A DNA stretch of 64,000 bases from Petrosia ficiformis (taxonomy: Eukaryota > Porifera > Demospongiae > Haplosclerida > Petrosiidae), in the NCBI GenBank assembly GCA_947044365.1, contig OX345636.1, positions 25,595,466 to 25,659,465 on the forward strand, written 5' to 3'. Positions 52,501 to 58,260 of this stretch are shown one piece after another (position 1 is the first letter of the stretch; each line of letters begins with the position of its first letter). The notes under the pieces were generated by a model, which had not been told where the DNA came from, did no database searches, and worked only from the letters and a program-made list of their open reading frames with translations. A program made the translations under genes and the position numbers.

Positions 52501-55500
52501 AGATGCACTGGTAAGTATTCCAATAAACCGATACCAATCTGATATTATATATAATATATCATAATAAATTATTATTACTGTTGTCACAATAACTATATCA
52601 ATACATCAATGTCACATTATACAATCAACAATATTGATACATGTAGTTTGAGGTTAAGTCTTCGCACATGCACAGTACAAGTGCACCATGTGATGCCACC
52701 ATGTGATGGTGAGATTCTGAAATCTTGAGAAGAGCATTATAAAAGCTACATAAAAGTGCATCTATAGTGGTATATGAAATCTGCTAATGGAGGAAAGGTT
52801 GATAAGTGCTATATACTGTCTTTTCTAAGATATTTCAAGGCTGGTCAGTCTTTCAGTGTTCTGCCTAGGATATTTAGAGTGGTGGCTGGATTCTACATTG
52901 CATTTAGTGCTGTTTATCCAGTATATACTTAATTCTGTCTCAGTAGCCTATATACATGTAATATGTATTATCTGAGAGGTGGTTAATTCATCTAAGAGGT
53001 GGTTGATTCATCTGAGAAGTGGTTATTCCCGACCAGTGCCGGCAGAACAATGGTCTTTGCCTCCCAACTGATTCTAAAATCAATGTGATATCAATCTTCA
53101 TAAATCTTCTACATTAAAAATAGCCACTGTAATTATTATGTAATAACTAGTAGCTACAGTAATAAATCCATGTACATGTAGATAATAATACATTGTTTTA
53201 TTCAAGTTAATTGTTAATTTTTAATCAAAAACTTTGATAAAAACTATTAGAATTGAAGTAATTGGCTGATAATGTGACATATGTGACGCAATTTTGTGAA
53301 AAACACACTTGTGGCACACACTTGATCAAATGCTTACCTTCAAAAACTTGCTATTCCACCATTTTATATAGGAAGCAAACTATATGTGGTGTAGAGGAGG
53401 AGAATTAACTGTTCTTCCAGTGTACCACATTTCATTGGCTTCTTATGCAAATTGGCTGAATAGTAAGTGTTTGAATGTACATGTAAGCAGTTGTTCAAAA
53501 TTACTAAGCACCACAAGTGTAATTGGGTCACATACAGGGTTTCTTTCAGGGCAGGCGCAGGGGGGATTTGACCCCTTTCAAAAATCTTAGCCCCCCTTGA
53601 GATCTATGGATTTATTAGCTTGACAAAAGGAAAATCAGTATGCATGATATATAAATTTGAATCTTTCATTAAAAGACAAATCATAACAGCATACAGTTAC
53701 AGTACTCTTAATAACGTCTGGACACTGGACAATTTCCAGTTAAAATTTCATTTTGTCCATTCATCTTGGGTATGGTTGGAAAAAATGTCCAAGCGTAGTA
53801 GCTCTGAGTATCTGTCTTCATAAAATGCCGGTGATGCTAGTAGTAGCTCATTTCATTGTCCAGTGTTAACTAAAAAAAGAGCAGTGACAACAAAGACTGT
53901 TGACAGATGGATCTTGGATCCTGATAAAACACTGAACACGGCAACTTGGTTGAATTATGACACAGCTGATCGCTACCACGTGTCGAGGTTAAAGTGCACA
54001 GTTTGCACCAAATTTGTTGACACCATCAGAGGGTCAAGAAACTTTAGCTCAGCCTTCATAGAAGACTTGACTAACCTTTGAACATCGAGTTTCAAGGAGC
54101 ACGTTAAGGGTGACATGCATGAAAGAGCTATGCTGTTACTGAAGTGTGAACAGTCTACCAATGTGTGTGATTATGCCTCTTTGCCAGAGTTTTGTGCAGG
54201 ATAGATGAAGTAGCTGAAGTAAAGATTAGAAGAAAGTTTGATATAGCCTACCTGAGATATACATACATGTATATAAAAGTAATGTCCGATCAAATTCTTG
54301 AAATGTGTGACAAACTTTGATATGCATGGACATAATGTCCCGACATGTGAAAATATTTTTAAGAGCACTGCAGTTACAGGTATTTAAACAGGATTTTTTT
54401 CTAGGCTGCCTCTTCCATATATCAACAAAGCATTGAAGGTCATCATCTGTAAGTCAGGTTGGTGACTCGATAGCGACTTTCATCAAATTCGAAAAGGCTT
54501 TTCTCCCCAATCAGACTTCTTAATCTAGTTTTTATAAGCTTCATTTGCGAGAAGCTTCACTCTAAGGAGGCAGTGGAGACAGGAATACTCAAGCAGATAT
54601 TGGAAAGTGTACTTAGATTAGGGAACATGGTAGTAAGCATGTCATTCTTTGATTGGTGTACCATGACTCAAGACTTATTTTTAGAATCTCTGATTTTGTG
54701 ATGTATAAAGATGAACATTCCTCCTATTAACACTCTAAGCTGTAAACCAGTGAAATTTCCTCTTTAAGTAACCTGAGATGCTATCTCAGAGCAACTAAAA
54801 TCAAAACTTTCCATGGGGGACAATGCCCCACACCCTCTATATAGCTGGCCCCCAAACACTTTTCTTTTCATACCATTTGCCCCCCTTCACATTATTCCTG
54901 AAAGAAACCCTGACATATGTCATATTGTGACAGAGTTCTTCATGACATACAACTAACATGGCATGTAAAATTGATACCGTACTTGCTCTAATTATTGGAA
55001 CGGGGAAAAATAATTATTTTGACCATTGTTCAGCAGTATTTAGAACAGAAATAAATTATTGATCACGCGTGTTCCAGTTTATTCTAAAGTTTTTTGACAC
55101 CTGGAAGATGGAACATTACTCGAACATGCTGAAGAGAAAACAGACATCAATCTTATCATTTGCAGTGAATACGCCACAGCACATGACAGCAAGACCTAGA
55201 CCTTCGTCCACTTTGAAGAGGCCACCAGTAGAAAGAAGAGGACCGGGCAGACCTAGGAAGTTAACACGTATAGAAAACTTTGAACAGAACTGGTATGACG
55301 CAGTGATGAGTGACCGGGAAAGTTTTCTTCAAGTTTTCTTCAAGTTTGCTATGAAGTAGCGATTGTTAGCTAGTACTCTGAAAAAACCAGGAATGTTCCT
55401 GTTTGGCCAACATTCCAATATTTAGAGTGAGTATGGTATACGGCAGAAACACCGCTATAATTTAATTGTATATTACATTATATTATGTATGTAATTCCAA

Positions 55501-55679
55501 CAAAGTATGTACTTATTCATTACCCTAGGTCGTTTCCATACAATATCGTGATCATTCCTGCCACTAAAAAACAATGAAGATGCATCAGGAGGGAAGCGAG
55601 GATCAGTAAAAAGCTCCCCACGTCTTTGCAAATCCCTCTTGAGCTTTCTATAATTCTGATTGTGAAATCTACGCACCAT
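28407..55679 (-). CDS. CAPN5-like: Calpain-5-like cysteine protease, 14 coding exons, 642 aa
   Basis: This is an intracellular Ca2+-dependent cysteine protease of the calpain-5/6 (TRA-3) type. Coding exons on the minus strand, 5' to 3': 55524-55679, 52026-52181, 50763-50947, 47017-47158, 45969-46019, 45807-45890, 45261-45373, 38235-38312, 37226-37403, 32882-33007, 32072-32268, 30572-30708, 29788-29927, 28407-28592. All introns are GT-AG, all junctions keep phase, and the total is 1929 nt. Domain order: short N-terminus, protease core with Cys78 (GNCWF), His249 (KGHAY) and Asn282 (NPWG), so all three catalytic residues are kept; beta-sandwich domain III (about 345-490); C-terminal C2 domain (about 510-635) instead of EF-hands. 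Length and architecture match vertebrate CAPN5 (about 640 aa). An untranslated first exon probably lies at 58051 and up. Oddities: six cysteines in nine residues at 500-508, and introns stuffed with transposons. Confidence 0.96.
28593..30571. other. Calpain introns 13-14, AT-rich
   Basis: Apart from exon 14 no element with defined ends was found. A TAGGGTT-containing patch at about 29290-29360 resembles 40180-40290. Confidence 0.4.
29788..29927 (-). CDS. CAPN5-like: Calpain exon 14 (C2 core)
   Basis: Residues 535-581, [20 protein letters not shown] and [14 protein letters not shown], typical of the CAPN5/6 C2 domain. Confidence 0.94.
30572..30708 (-). CDS. CAPN5-like: Calpain exon 13 (Cys cluster, C2 start)
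   Basis: Residues 489-534. A linker with CCSFLCCCC (500-508) precedes the first C2 strand ([13 protein letters not shown]). Confidence 0.92.
30820..31430. mobile_element. hAT non-autonomous element with 8-bp TSD and retained first exon
   Basis: Ends TTGGGCTGGGA and TCCCAGCCCCA (one mismatch) are flanked by perfect 8-bp duplications CTATTTAG (30812-30819, 31431-31438). The interior has ATCGATATTG/ATCGATTAT palindromes like the MITE at 10730. An ATG at 31123 opens [20 protein letters not shown] and continues for 60 codons, looking like the start of a lost transposase gene. It lies in the calpain intron between exons 12 and 13. Confidence 0.9.
31819..32038. mobile_element. 220-bp hAT MITE family, copy B, perfect TSD
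   Basis: Ends CAGTGTTTTTGTTAAGC and CTTATCAAAAACTCTG are flanked by perfect 8-bp ATACTGAG (31811-31818 and 32039-32046). Same family as 27056-27262 and 57462-57682. It lies just downstream of the calpain exon 12 donor. Confidence 0.92.
32072..32268 (-). CDS. CAPN5-like: Calpain exon 12
   Basis: Residues 424-488 of domain [15 protein letters not shown], then [20 protein letters not shown] and RVYSE, the family's conserved closing strand. Confidence 0.95.
32322..32355 (-). ncRNA. Hairpin mirroring the tRNA 3' end, followed by T6
   Basis: CACCTGAGGCAAT (32322-32334) is a perfect 13-bp inverted copy of ATTGCCTCAGGTG (32343-32355), which is the acceptor/T-arm 3' end of the tRNA-like gene. On the minus strand the hairpin follows the tRNA body and is followed by TTTTTT (32312-32317), a Pol III terminator. 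Confidence 0.6.
32345..32418 (-). tRNA. tRNA-like gene (anticodon GAA by position), atypical
   Basis: It folds as a cloverleaf: acceptor GCCTTGG/CTGAGGC with two wobble pairs, A-box-like TAGCTCAGTTGGTAAGAGC, anticodon stem TCTGT/GCAGA, loop CCGAAGT, and T-loop GGGTTCAAATCCC. The anticodon by position would be GAA (Phe), but position 33 is C instead of the invariant U and the outer T-stem pair is A-C. It is therefore more likely a tRNA pseudogene or a tRNA-derived SINE head than a working tRNA-Phe. It lies in a calpain intron, same strand. Confidence 0.65.
32498..32581. mobile_element. Terminal fragment of the 15010-15601 element family
   Basis: GTTTGACCAATTTAATTAAA through CGTCATTATGGGCTCCTG matches the right terminus at about 15530-15601, with a small extra CTGGTCAACG segment near the end that resembles the left terminus instead. 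Only this end is present. Confidence 0.85.
32882..33007 (-). CDS. CAPN5-like: Calpain exon 11
   Basis: Residues 382-423 of domain III, ending [10 protein letters not shown]. Flanked by a CCCTGTAG acceptor and a GTAAGG donor. Confidence 0.93.
33258..33866. repeat. Minisatellite, 36-38-bp unit, about 16 copies
   Basis: The unit CATTCCTGTACCATTGTCCA plus TTCTAYTGATRM and AATTCT repeats in tandem with point and 1-2-bp length differences. It lies in the calpain intron between exons 10 and 11. It generates a spurious open frame of repeated [18 protein letters not shown] on the + strand. Confidence 0.93.
33906..34848. repeat. Large palindromic foldback element
   Basis: The left arm begins TATATAGAGAAAAAAGTATC and contains TATGACTGCTTTGTGGTGTC. 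The right arm has the inverse, GACACCACAAAGCAGTCATA, and ends TTTTCTCCATATATA. Further pairing occurs between AGCTTTCTTTCTGCTGGTCT (about 34120-34140) and AGATCAGCAGGAAGAAAGCT (about 34631-34652). A second, short MITE is nested in the middle. It lies between calpain exons 10 and 11. Confidence 0.8.
34297..34468. mobile_element. 172-bp MITE nested in the foldback
   Basis: CCCGTGGGAAAGCAATCATA and its inverse TATGATTGCTTTCCATGGGG mark the ends. The inverted repeat extends to about 29 bp with two mismatches. The interior has GTAATAGTAATAGTAA. A related end occurs at 45172-45203. Confidence 0.8.
35430..35880. repeat. Tandem repeat, 70-96-bp unit, six copies
   Basis: TAGTCAATCTGTSTATGTTT followed by TATTGTACT recurs at about 35437, 35524, 35602, 35680, 35755 and 35848. 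Alternating long and short units share TCAAACTGAACAATAGT. Confidence 0.85.
35881..37225. other. Calpain intron 10, part
   Basis: Dense TACATGTA/ACATGTACATG tracts occur at 36060-36160, with a short CTGGTGCC/GGCACCAG hairpin at about 36241-36267. No gene is supported; the + strand frame at 36920-37189 contains a CA-repeat and lies opposite the calpain gene. Confidence 0.4.
37226..37403 (-). CDS. CAPN5-like: Calpain exon 10
   Basis: Residues 322-381, from the end of the protease core ([11 protein letters not shown]) into domain III ([28 protein letters not shown]). Confidence 0.95.
38235..38312 (-). CDS. CAPN5-like: Calpain exon 9
   Basis: Residues 296-321 at the end of the protease core: [20 protein letters not shown] and DGEFW across the next junction. 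Confidence 0.93.
38735..39427. repeat. ACTGT pentanucleotide satellite, about 690 bp
   Basis: Runs of TACTG/ACTGT units with periodic variants (CTATACTGTA, TGCACTG, CAGTA inversions) form higher-order blocks of about 50-90 bp. It lies in the calpain intron between exons 8 and 9. Apparent coding frames in it are artefacts. Confidence 0.96.
39428..40929. other. Calpain intron 8, middle part
   Basis: AT-rich. GGGTAGGGTTAGGGTTACC at 40200-40218 and GGTTAGGGTTC nearby are short telomere-like words, but not an array. The frame at 40681-40953 has no support. Confidence 0.4.
40930..41152. mobile_element. MITE with 6-bp TSD (hAT6-like), copy 1
   Basis: Ends CAGTGTTCTGCCC and GGGCAGAACACTG are a perfect 13-bp TIR. 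AATCCT abuts both ends (40924-40929, 41153-41158). The interior contains (GAGAGGTGGTTAATTC)-type repeats. A 24-bp unit starting ATTCCCGACCAGTGTGGGC is duplicated at the right end. It is a sister copy of 52854-53052. Confidence 0.88.
41153..42580. other. Calpain intron 8, repeat-poor part
   Basis: Scattered TATTATGCT words (41205-41585) may be an old repeat. No gene is supported. Confidence 0.4.
42733..42800. repeat. 33-bp tandem duplication at the insertion site
   Basis: AGCACCTGGAGACATGCATG plus CAATRGTTA occurs twice in tandem, and TTAGCACCTGGAG appears a third time at 43560 after the inserted element. The element therefore went into a short tandem array. Confidence 0.7.
42806..43555. mobile_element. 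Inserted element with ACCCTCGCC ends
   Basis: The left end ACCCTCGCCGCGTAGC and the right end GCCACGTAGGCGAGGGT are partial inverted repeats. The right end continues with CCCGTCCCGACGGCGCTCGT. The same right-end sequence occurs inverted at 47715-47763. It contains an open frame with a splice donor at 43090. Confidence 0.65.
43090..43202 (+). CDS. Candidate first exon inside the inserted element
   Basis: The ATG at 43090 opens [20 protein letters not shown], reaching PPSSTYR before the donor CAG|GTATGT at about 43201. The frame itself runs on to 43314. Nothing in it is recognised. It fits the pattern of non-autonomous elements keeping a promoter-proximal exon. Confidence 0.3.
43611..44948 (+). 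pseudogene. hAT transposase (ZMYM1-like), internally deleted, split by MITE
   Basis: It starts [19 protein letters not shown] (43611), then breaks frame ([14 protein letters not shown]), with most of the catalytic region deleted. An open frame from about 43694 contains [20 protein letters not shown], the alpha-helical segment before the last catalytic part, and [25 protein letters not shown] interrupts after SATSE at 44360. Past the MITE the same frame resumes in [20 protein letters not shown], the hAT C-terminal dimerisation motif, and stops at TAA 44946-44948. The joined C-terminal frame is intact, so the MITE insertion may be the latest damage. The first Asp-bearing region is missing, so it was already inactive. 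Confidence 0.88.
44361..44770. mobile_element. 410-bp hAT MITE with perfect 8-bp TSD
   Basis: Ends TAGGGCTGGG and CCCAGCCCTA are perfect inverted repeats, flanked by GTCTGAAA at 44353-44360 and 44771-44778. The subterminal regions are rich in TTCGAAGCTTCGAAGG-type palindromes. It disrupts the transposase remnant. Confidence 0.96.
45172..45203. repeat. MITE end fragment next to calpain exon 8
   Basis: CCCCATCATAAAGCAATCAT matches the terminus of the 34297-34468 MITE. On the other side of exon 8, 45468-45520 matches the terminus of the 33906-34848 foldback (GAGAAAAAAGTATCCCTATG). Both are solitary ends. Confidence 0.6.
45261..45373 (-). CDS. CAPN5-like: Calpain exon 8 (catalytic Asn)
   Basis: Residues 259-295. 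[20 protein letters not shown] contains the catalytic Asn282. Transposon-end fragments lie on both sides (45172-45203 and 45468-45520). Confidence 0.96.
45807..45890 (-). CDS. CAPN5-like: Calpain exon 7 (catalytic His)
   Basis: Residues 231-258. [16 protein letters not shown] contains the catalytic His249. Confidence 0.96.
45969..46019 (-). CDS. CAPN5-like: Calpain exon 6 (51-nt micro-exon)
   Basis: Residues 214-230 ([17 protein letters not shown]), phase 0 on both sides, GTAAGT donor. Confidence 0.9.
46335..46640. repeat. Dispersed repeat, relative at 48228-48550
   Basis: The two share ATGTTWGGAGC, GCAGTGCTTYRCTAGTGA, CATGAWACAG and TATGTTTAGATGTG-like blocks in order, then TTTGAAGTTT/TTTAAAGTTT and AGCTCACTT-type ends. 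They are strongly diverged with no coding content. Confidence 0.55.
47017..47158 (-). CDS. CAPN5-like: Calpain exon 5
   Basis: Residues 166-213, [20 protein letters not shown] and FTGGV, the conserved segment around the core hinge. Confidence 0.95.
47715..47763. repeat. Inverted copy of the 43508-43555 element end
   Basis: AACGAGCGCCATCGAGACAG then GACCCTCGCCTACATGGCAA matches the reverse complement of 43508-43555 with three or four differences. Similarity fades within about 40 bp inward. Confidence 0.8.
48228..48550. repeat. Dispersed repeat, relative of 46335-46640
   Basis: Described with its partner; same orientation, 1.9 kb apart, between calpain exons 4 and 5. Confidence 0.5.
49266..49500 (+). 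pseudogene. Possible P-loop NTPase fragment
   Basis: One frame reads [20 protein letters not shown] with TTLFW after it (49266-49340), a good Walker A motif after a hydrophobic strand. The next frame gives [20 protein letters not shown] and SDAPPKILW. Several frame breaks are needed and no family is recognised, so this is only a candidate gene relic. Confidence 0.25.
49920..50520 (+). pseudogene. hAT transposase (ZBED-like) C-terminal fragment
   Basis: The readable block [20 protein letters not shown] continues [20 protein letters not shown] and [10 protein letters not shown], then [20 protein letters not shown] and [13 protein letters not shown] across a stop at about 50273. This is the segment before the dimerisation domain of ZBED-type hATs. 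Upstream [14 protein letters not shown] (about 49954) is consistent. It has several stops and is opposite in orientation to calpain. Confidence 0.7.
50763..50947 (-). CDS. CAPN5-like: Calpain exon 4
   Basis: Residues 105-165 of the protease core: [20 protein letters not shown] and [13 protein letters not shown]. It ends two bases into the next codon at a GTGAGT donor. Confidence 0.96.
51211..51522. mobile_element. hAT-like MITE with decayed TSD
   Basis: TAGTGCTGGGA and TCCCAGCACA ends, with subterminal ATTATCGATA/TAATCGATATTG words as in the 10730 and 30820 elements. No matching 8-bp flank remains. Confidence 0.65.
51586..51757. mobile_element. Diverged inverted copy of the 13747-13910 MITE
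   Basis: CAGTGGTATAGAAACAGTCA ... CAGGACATTGTCTGATAAAT matches the reverse complement of the right half of 13747-13910. The right end reads ATTTACACACCCTA. TSD not clear. Confidence 0.75.
52026..52181 (-). CDS. CAPN5-like: Calpain exon 3 (catalytic Cys)
   Basis: Residues 53-104, with [20 protein letters not shown] carrying the nucleophile Cys78 and the oxyanion Gln72. Confidence 0.96.
52182..52853. other. Calpain intron 2, part
   Basis: Low-complexity TATGTA/TACATG tracts at 52330-52440. No gene is supported. Confidence 0.4.
52854..53052. mobile_element. MITE with 6-bp TSD (hAT6-like), copy 2
   Basis: The left end CAGTGTTCTGCC and the slightly decayed right end GGCAGAACAATG are flanked by GTCTTT on both sides (52848-52853, 53053-53058). 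It is the sister of 40930-41152, sharing AGTGCTGTTTATCCA and GAGAGGTGGTTAATTCATC. Confidence 0.88.
53535..54912 (+). mobile_element. hAT element (KIAA1586-like), internally deleted, 5-bp TSD
   Basis: CAGGGTTTCTTTCAGG and CCTGAAAGAAACCCTG are perfect 16-bp inverted ends, directly flanked by ACATA on both sides (53530-53534, 54913-54917). G/C-rich subterminal stretches follow, as in ZMYM-type hATs. It keeps only the first part of the transposase. Confidence 0.88.
53785..54205 (+). pseudogene. N-terminal zinc-finger part of a KIAA1586-like hAT transposase
   Basis: ATG at 53785 ([12 protein letters not shown], then a nonsense TAA) is followed in frame by [20 protein letters not shown] and [11 protein letters not shown], then [20 protein letters not shown]. 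After a second stop at 54079 the frame continues [20 protein letters not shown]. The C-x2-C ... H-x4-H arrangement (CTVC, HVKGDMH) is the TTF-type finger that binds transposon ends in this family. The catalytic part is absent, and two nonsense codons make it dead. Confidence 0.75.
55069..55359 (+). CDS. Open frame with AT-hook motif, unknown
   Basis: A 97-codon frame contains [20 protein letters not shown] and an AT-hook, [10 protein letters not shown], that would bind the minor groove of AT-rich DNA. The N-terminal [10 protein letters not shown] resembles starts of pogo- or hAT-type transposon proteins (KRKxxSIxxFF). It ends in a duplicated [11 protein letters not shown] tail and a stop. No splice partner was found. 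It lies in calpain intron 2, opposite strand, and is probably a transposon fragment. Confidence 0.35.
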   Translation: MFQFILKFFDTWKMEHYSNMLKRKQTSILSFAVNTPQHMTARPRPSSTLKRPPVERRGPGRPRKLTRIENFEQNWYDAVMSDRESFLQVFFKFAMK

Positions 55680-55696
55680 TGCTAGTTGTGTCAAAT
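55524..55696 (-). CDS. CAPN5-like: Calpain exon 2 (start codon, residues 1-52)
   Basis: An acceptor (CTTATAG) precedes 16 nt of 5' UTR and the ATG at 55679-55677. It encodes the short N-terminal anchor and the start of the protease core ([24 protein letters not shown]). The donor is AGG|GTAATG. Confidence 0.93.
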
Positions 55697-56700
55697 CTAT
55701 AAGATAAAGAATTAATTATAGCATGTATATAGTATATAACCAACTGGGAGTGTAAAAGCTGTTAACATCTGTATTTCAAAATGCATATAGATTATGCTAC
55801 TCTCCTACATTGTACTAATAAAAATGACAGTCTGAAGGTAATTCATCACTCAATTACAGATATTTTTGGCAAGACTACTATTTTTAAGAGAACTAGTAGC
55901 GATGGTAACATCCATAACAAATTACATAATTACACCCAAGCAGAAAGTGACTAAAGCGAGGCAAATTTTTTTGTTTACCATGGACTTGAGATTATTGTGT
56001 ACGTAATGCTCTAAGAAAGCAATCAATTTTAATAATCACGTTCTTCACCACGTGTTTCTGCCACAGCAGAATTACCTGAGGCGACAACTCAAACAGGCTT
56101 CATTCTCATACAATATAACTATCACTAGCAACCAAGACATCAGACCATACTGAATGGCCTGAAAGAGCACGACAAATTTTAAATTGAGTTTCCGTTAATG
56201 ATTTCAACACTCACAGAGGCTCTTCATGCATTCCATACATTTATGCACTAGTATACTCTTATATACATGGTTTCAAGGTGGAAAATAATTAGTACCAAAA
56301 AAGCTATATCAACATCATATGAAATTTATAGTTAGTAACACAGCTACTCTACAAAAAGTGGTTACTTATGAACAACAAAACAATGTTGTATTTACATAGT
56401 GTGCTATGAAATATAGTAAGTGTTGCAAGATTATATCAGGTGGTATAATCATGTTTTTACTCAAGTATGGACATTGTGGTTTGTGTAAGTATACTCCTTA
56501 TACAACCACAAAACGTTATATTAATATATAGTAATTAATGTTATTTACATTATGTGTTACATAATATGACAGTGGATATTTTTTTGTATGGTACTGAGTA
56601 AATTGTATTTGTCTGATTATATAGTTTTGACAGGGGTTAATCTAGACAATTAACATATTTTATATCATATTGCATTGCACACACAGTTAGCTGCATCATT
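55697..56700. other. Calpain intron 1, part
   Basis: No element ends or coding regions supported. Confidence 0.4.
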
Positions 56701-56873
56701 TCCACTATTTTTTAAAGGCTCATGCAAAGCATTTCATGTAAAACAGTTATTATTTGCAGTTTCTACTAGTTGCTTTCTTGCTGGTCTGTAGAGATAACAG
56801 CTCAAGCTTGTGTTCTTTTATGACCTACACTATATGAAATACTTTGCATGAGCCTTAAAAAAAATAGTGGAAA
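56701..56873. repeat. Short foldback element, arms about 38 bp
   Basis: CCACTATTTTTTAAAGGCTC plus ATGCAAAGCATTTCAT (56701-56738) is mirrored by ATGAAATACTTTGCATGAGC plus CTTAAAAAAAATAGTGG (56832-56873). Confidence 0.8.
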
Positions 56874-57461
56874 AACAAATACAACTATTTATAATAGGTT
56901 GTTGAATTTCAGACAAGAGAAAATCAACTTGTTCTGGATTGCTTGTTAGATTACTAAGATCATTACCAACAATGATATCTCCAAACTGGACAACACTACA
57001 TTCACTACCATCTTTACTTGATGTTGTGTGACGTGATTTTGATTCACAACCCAAATATACAAGGTGTTTGTATGCAATTCACCACACCTTTCCTACACTA
57101 GAGCACGATATTAAATGCTAGGCAACGAAAAATAGCTTCAAAAATGTAAATGATACTAAGTGTGTTATGACATTGCAATGTGCTAAATTGATATACCACA
57201 ATCTACTAAATTTATACTATTTCTTGCAACTGTACTAACTAACAATTTAGATGTTATTTTTTTATTATCATCAGACCAGACCGAGCACTAAAAGATTTTC
57301 TGGCATCACAACTAGTTGCTACATATAAGTTTGTCTATAGTTATGATTACATAAGTTTTGATTATTGTACTTTATACAATTTTAATACTACTGAGAGCAC
57401 CATACACAAGAAACACAGTTTCTAAGGTTAGTTATAAACCGAATGCTATATATATACATGT

Positions 57462-57682
57462 CAGCGTTTTTGATAAGCCCATATGGCACACCATTATCCC
57501 AAAGACCTTATTTGGCACTGCACAGTTCTCTCTTTGGGCCAGTAGTGCAGTTAATTATGATTATATTGTCAGTAACAGCATTAACTATTAGTTAATTGGC
57601 TCAAGATGTATTCTCAACATGGCACATACTAACCATTTTTGAGTCAATTTGGCCAAAGCTTCAAAACTTATCAAAAACTATG
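57462..57682. mobile_element. 220-bp hAT MITE family, copy C
   Basis: CAGCGTTTTTGATAAGC and CTTATCAAAAACTATG ends; flanks ATACATGT and ACACATGT match at 7 of 8. The interior matches copies A and B (GGCACTGCACAGTTCT, CTTTGGGCCAG, ATTGGCTCAAGATGTATTC). It lies in calpain intron 1. Confidence 0.88.
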
Positions 57683-58050
57683 ACACATGTATATATAATA
57701 TCGGGCTATTTCAATTAACAATGGTACACCCAAAGAGGCGAGGCATCTTGCTAGGGTGTCGGTAATGTCTTGGGGCACTAATTAGTCATTTCTTAGGGGT
57801 TCTTGGGTTAATTAATCATGTTTTTAGGGGATTTTTGATGCTAATAAATCATGACTTAGGGGGTAAGTTATTGCATGATTGAACAATTCAACTACCTCTC
57901 TCAGGGAATTTGGCAATATATTATATATAATATATATGGTAACATACACAACAAGAAGCGGTTGTGACCTGATAGATAGCATACAAACTAGTTAATGCAT
58001 TGAAAAGACTGCACTATAATTATTATAATAAATATAATTCTTAAACTTAC

Positions 58051-58130
58051 CTTTCAAGCAAAACTGTCAATTCAGCCGAACTAAAAGACTATTTGTGACG
58101 TCAAGAATTGCTCGTGACGTAATGGACGAT
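58051..58130 (-). other. CAPN5-like: Probable calpain 5' UTR exon 1
   Basis: On the minus strand GCTTGAAAG|GTAAGTTTAAG is a near-consensus splice donor at 58050/58051, with no other use in view. It is placed upstream of the exon 2 acceptor at 55697, and directly below a CRE/NRF1 cluster. The exon would be untranslated; its 5' end is a guess. Confidence 0.5.
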
Positions 58131-58151
58131 ACTGGATTACTGCGCATGCGC
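58096..58151 (-). promoter_or_regulatory. Candidate calpain promoter: CRE, CRE-like, NRF1 sites
   Basis: TGACGTCA (58096-58103, perfect CRE), TGACGTAA (58115-58122) and GCGCATGCGC (58142-58151, NRF1-type palindrome) cluster within 56 bp, just above the probable exon 1 donor. Such TATA-less clusters are typical of broadly expressed animal genes. Confidence 0.5.
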
Positions 58152-58260
58152 AATACCATGTTAGGAAGTAACTCAGGTGTAGGTATACAGGGATTTTCAG
58201 GTCCGTTGTCAATATTCCTTATGCGCATGCGTAGAAATTATATAAGCGGTTGATTTGAAA

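Noticed and set aside
56830..57054. 74-codon minus-strand frame near the calpain 5' region as an N-terminal exon
   Set aside because: It overlaps a foldback arm; calpain already has a complete N-terminus at 55679 and no phase-compatible splice sites were seen.
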